The translations under genes were made by a program, and so were the position numbers. Shown here in pieces: positions 61,223-64,000 of a DNA stretch of 64,000 nucleotides (its first letter is position 1; the number at the start of each line of letters is the position of its first letter). A model generated the notes under the pieces. That model worked only from the letters and a program-made list of their open reading frames with translations, was not told the origin of the DNA and did no database searches. The stretch is from Erpobdella octoculata. Its lineage: Eukaryota; Annelida; Clitellata; Hirudinida; Erpobdellidae. The stretch spans positions 25,818,859 through 25,882,858 of the forward strand of contig OZ022246.1 in NCBI GenBank assembly GCA_963978895.1, in the 5' to 3' direction.

Positions 61223-62894
61223 TGCAATTAAAATTTATTAATTAATACATTGGAGTTGTTTTGTGAAGTTTCTTTTAATGTTTCAAACTTATCAATCAAA
61301 GTGTTGCTTCAGCCTGTTTCAAACTGCGTATTTTGAGCATAAGGGCTTAGTAGTATTATGATTTGTGTAACAATAGCTTGAACTAGACATAGATTCGACG
61401 CTAACAACTTTGAATCAGGCAGATTTAAAGCAAGCAAATTTTACCATATACATATTTATGTGTCCAAAATAGATCCGGGAGTAGCGATGGTAAAAAGAAC
61501 AAGGATGTTCTCGTTAGAGTTCTTGTACATGAGATCATTAACTTTCCTTTGAGTCTGCTTTGAACCAGAGCAAAAAGTTAGATAAATTTATGCCGTGTGC
61601 TAAACATTCATAAGAACGTTTTACCAATCAAAACCAAATAACCCATTCCGATAGATAAACCAAAGTCGAAGAAACTTGATTTGACATGATCTGAGCTACA
61701 AAACAATATCAACAACCGACTTATAAAAACTCAATAAAAACTGGTTGTTTTCATTTTGCTCATTTTTTAAATCATTTTCGTAAGAAAATTTTAACAACAT
61801 TTGGAAAAAAGCTCTGGCTGGCAATAAAATTAAGGTGTGGTGTAACAACTAATAACAAGCAACAAGCCATTCCACAATGCAACGAAATTAATATCAAAAG
61901 ATAATAATTCAGGATTGTTTACATATAAAACTAGCTCATGTTTAACTTTATTTTAAAAGTAGACCGTCTAAAGTAGTAAATAAAGCAAATTTTTAAACCT
62001 AGATAAATTTAATCTACAATTAGTAGATATCAGCTTATTGATATAAAATTCAAATGTATGAAGTGCTGATGCTATTCGATTCGAGTGGAAACTAGCAAAA
62101 AATTACTAGTAATTTATTTTAGACACATCAACAAAAAGATACTAGCAACAAATGCGAATGCTCAACGACCTGGTCCACAAGACTTTTAATTCTTTGCAAA
62201 AACCTCGCAGCTCTTAAAAGTAAATAAGACATATTCGGATTTTTAATTGATTTTCAATTTAGTTTCGATTTAGCCAACCGTATTTGCCATCTGTGGAGTT
62301 GCCAAAAAAATTAAAAGAAAAACAAATTTAAGATTGAATTTATCGTTACAAGTAAATTAATAAAGTTTTGTTACAACAACCAAAACGTTTTCGCTCTTTA
62401 TGAGTGTTAATCATGCAAAAATCCTGCAGGTTATCTAAAACATTAAACTGAGAAAACTAATAACAGTTTTAATGCTGTTTTAACTGATTGTAATAATATA
62501 ATTTAGTCAGTTGTTAAATTAACACGTCATTTTTTGACAAATTTTTCAACCCATTTAATTCCAAGAAATAAAATAAATTAATGTTAGTTCAGCTAATAAA
62601 ATATGTATTAAGTCACAACAGTGAAAACATACAATTTTCTAAAATAAATTATTGATAAATTGTTACAACCCAAAATGTGTTAGTACTTATGATTGTCAAA
62701 TATGCAAAAAACCTCAAGTTGTCTGAAATCATATAGTTAAGAAGACCATAACAGTTTTGATTAAAACGTCTAGTGATGTACAATAGAATTTAGTTATTTA
62801 AGTTATTAACATTATTTTTGTTTTTTTTAATTATTATTAGTAGTAGTAGTATACTGATAACAGTTCCTTGGTTGTTTTTGTATTCAAAAAATGA
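61223..62894. other. Spacer between genes 16 and 17
   Basis: AT-rich, 1.7 kb, with no exon, fossil tail or tandem repeat that I can support. Confidence 0.5.
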
Positions 62895-63836
62895 TCAAGC
62901 TTTCGTTGTTTCTCTGAGACTAATCTCCGTGGTTGGTTTGTCCGGTGAAAACAAGTCCGTTTTAGATGTGTCCGAGGGAGTATCGTATATGTGAGGTAGC
63001 CCAGCTGTGATGTAAAGTGATTTAATATCTGATTGTGCAGTTTTCATAAAAAACTTTTTGCTCCAAGTGAGTGCGTTTTCTGTAATAGAAGGAAGAGGTC
63101 TTTTTTCGTTCTTTTTACGCCCGCTGTAGAATTATATTTATTTTAACATGAATTTTATAAAAAAAAAATTAAATTGGCTGTTTTTTTAAAATGGGATTTT
63201 AAGTGAAAAAAATTGTATTAAAATTCTTATAAACATCTAGAAATATAAATTGTTGATAGAATAATTTAAAAATATATGTTACTTACTAGCAACATTTGCA
63301 AATTACAATCGAAATCGTTAGAGCAAGTAAGACTATGGCAGATATAACACAAATACCAGCAATCAGTCCGTAGTATAGTTCTAAATAGGTAATACAATAA
63401 AAATAAGATTAAATTTGTTAATTTTCTATTTTATATGACTTTAAAAACTGAATAAATATAACAAAAAATTAAACTCAACTATTGCAAGTCTATTTTTTTT
63501 AAACATTTGAAAATCTAAACTAACCCTGATCAGTTAATTTATGGTAGTTGTAAATAATACTTTAAAATATTAAAAATTATTATTCTAAAAAATTGTGCTG
63601 TTTTGTTATTAAGCTGTGCAATGATAATGTTTATTCAAAAAAGATTTGTTAGTGCTTAAGACAAGATACTAAACAATTACCTTTGCTAACCAAAATGAAA
63701 TTATTCACTGTGCTTTCTGTTTGAGTTTTTAAGGTTGTTGTGTTTATAGTTTTATTATTAATTGTTTCCAGCCATCTCTGAATTTGTATAGAAATTGGTG
63801 TAGTTAAAAAAGGAAGTTTTGTAGTGGTTTTTTCAG
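62895..63836 (-). CDS. Gene 17 (5' part beyond window): mucin receptor, stalk, TM and tail
   Basis: Three exons lie in the window: 63681-63836, 63287-63380 and 62895-63123 (stop). The first begins after an AG acceptor in phase 1, as in the rest of the family, so the CTLD exons must lie upstream beyond 64000. The 52-residue stalk is short and only moderately Thr-rich (AEKTTTKLPFLTTP). The TM segment is LIAGICVISAIVLLALTISI, followed by CKCC. Those cysteines are a possible palmitoylation site. The tail of about 76 residues has SLYITA and HIYDTP, neither a clean ITIM. Frame closes exactly across the three exons. Whether it belongs to the single- or double-CTLD class cannot be told from this fragment. 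Confidence 0.75.
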
Positions 63837-64000
63837 CTGTGAAAATTTTAAATAATTTTAAAACTTTGATTTAAACTTCATGCAATCAGGTTTTACTACA
63901 CAAGTTTACAATTTTAAAAAAACGTAACTCGCTTATATAACAAGTGAACCGTAAAAAAACTTCGTTTATTAAAAATCCTTTATATATTTGAGATATAAAA
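63837..64000. other. Intron of gene 17 running off the right edge
   Basis: AT-rich and non-coding up to the window end. No further exon of gene 17 is visible here. Confidence 0.6.

Overview
The window is about 70% A+T animal nuclear DNA. The genes are split into many short exons by small introns with GT-AG (twice GC-AG) borders. They encode secreted or single-pass membrane proteins with C-type-lectin-like domains (CTLDs), Thr-rich mucin stalks and cytoplasmic tails full of tyrosine motifs. That points to a metazoan with phosphotyrosine signalling and fairly compact genes. An AT-rich cnidarian such as a hydrozoan would fit, but the sequence alone does not fix the species. No bacterial operon, rRNA, tRNA, CRISPR or intact transposon was seen.

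The whole window is one tandem family. I resolve 17 genes, all on the minus strand and numbered 1 to 17 by rising coordinate, so each gene's 5' end is at its higher coordinate. Gene 1 (483-2643) is a mucin-type receptor with no CTLD found. Genes 2-10 (4874-34357) are the single-CTLD class: a tiny first exon, a signal peptide and CTLD over two exons, a Thr-rich exon, a transmembrane (TM) exon and tail exon(s). Gene 5 has lost a working TM and tail, and gene 9 ends inside its mucin exon and looks secreted. Genes 11-16 (35375-61222) are the double-CTLD class: a divergent first CTLD over two exons, a more canonical second CTLD over two exons, then stalk, TM and tail. Gene 17 (62895-63836) runs off the right edge, with only stalk, TM and tail present.

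Exon models were built by hand. For genes 2-4 and 6-16 the summed exon lengths are divisible by three and end at a stop, which supports the splice calls. Ectodomain exons are almost all phase 1-1, and the TM exon nearly always joins the tail in phase 2.

The ectodomains are conserved but the tails differ sharply. Several carry ITIM-like S/V-x-Y-x-x-I/L sites (genes 1, 2, 3, 6, 12-16). Genes 4, 7 and 10 carry arrays of 6, 12 and 7 Y-x-N sites, the GRB2-SH2 type. Gene 11 has two PPPY sites, the WW-ligand type. Genes 8 and 17 have short tails with few sites. Such a set would let similar lectin ectodomains feed inhibitory, adaptor-recruiting or ubiquitin-linked outputs, as in immune or self-recognition receptor clusters. 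That role is inferred. Spacers hold fossil tail exons, duplicated flanks, microsatellites and minisatellites.
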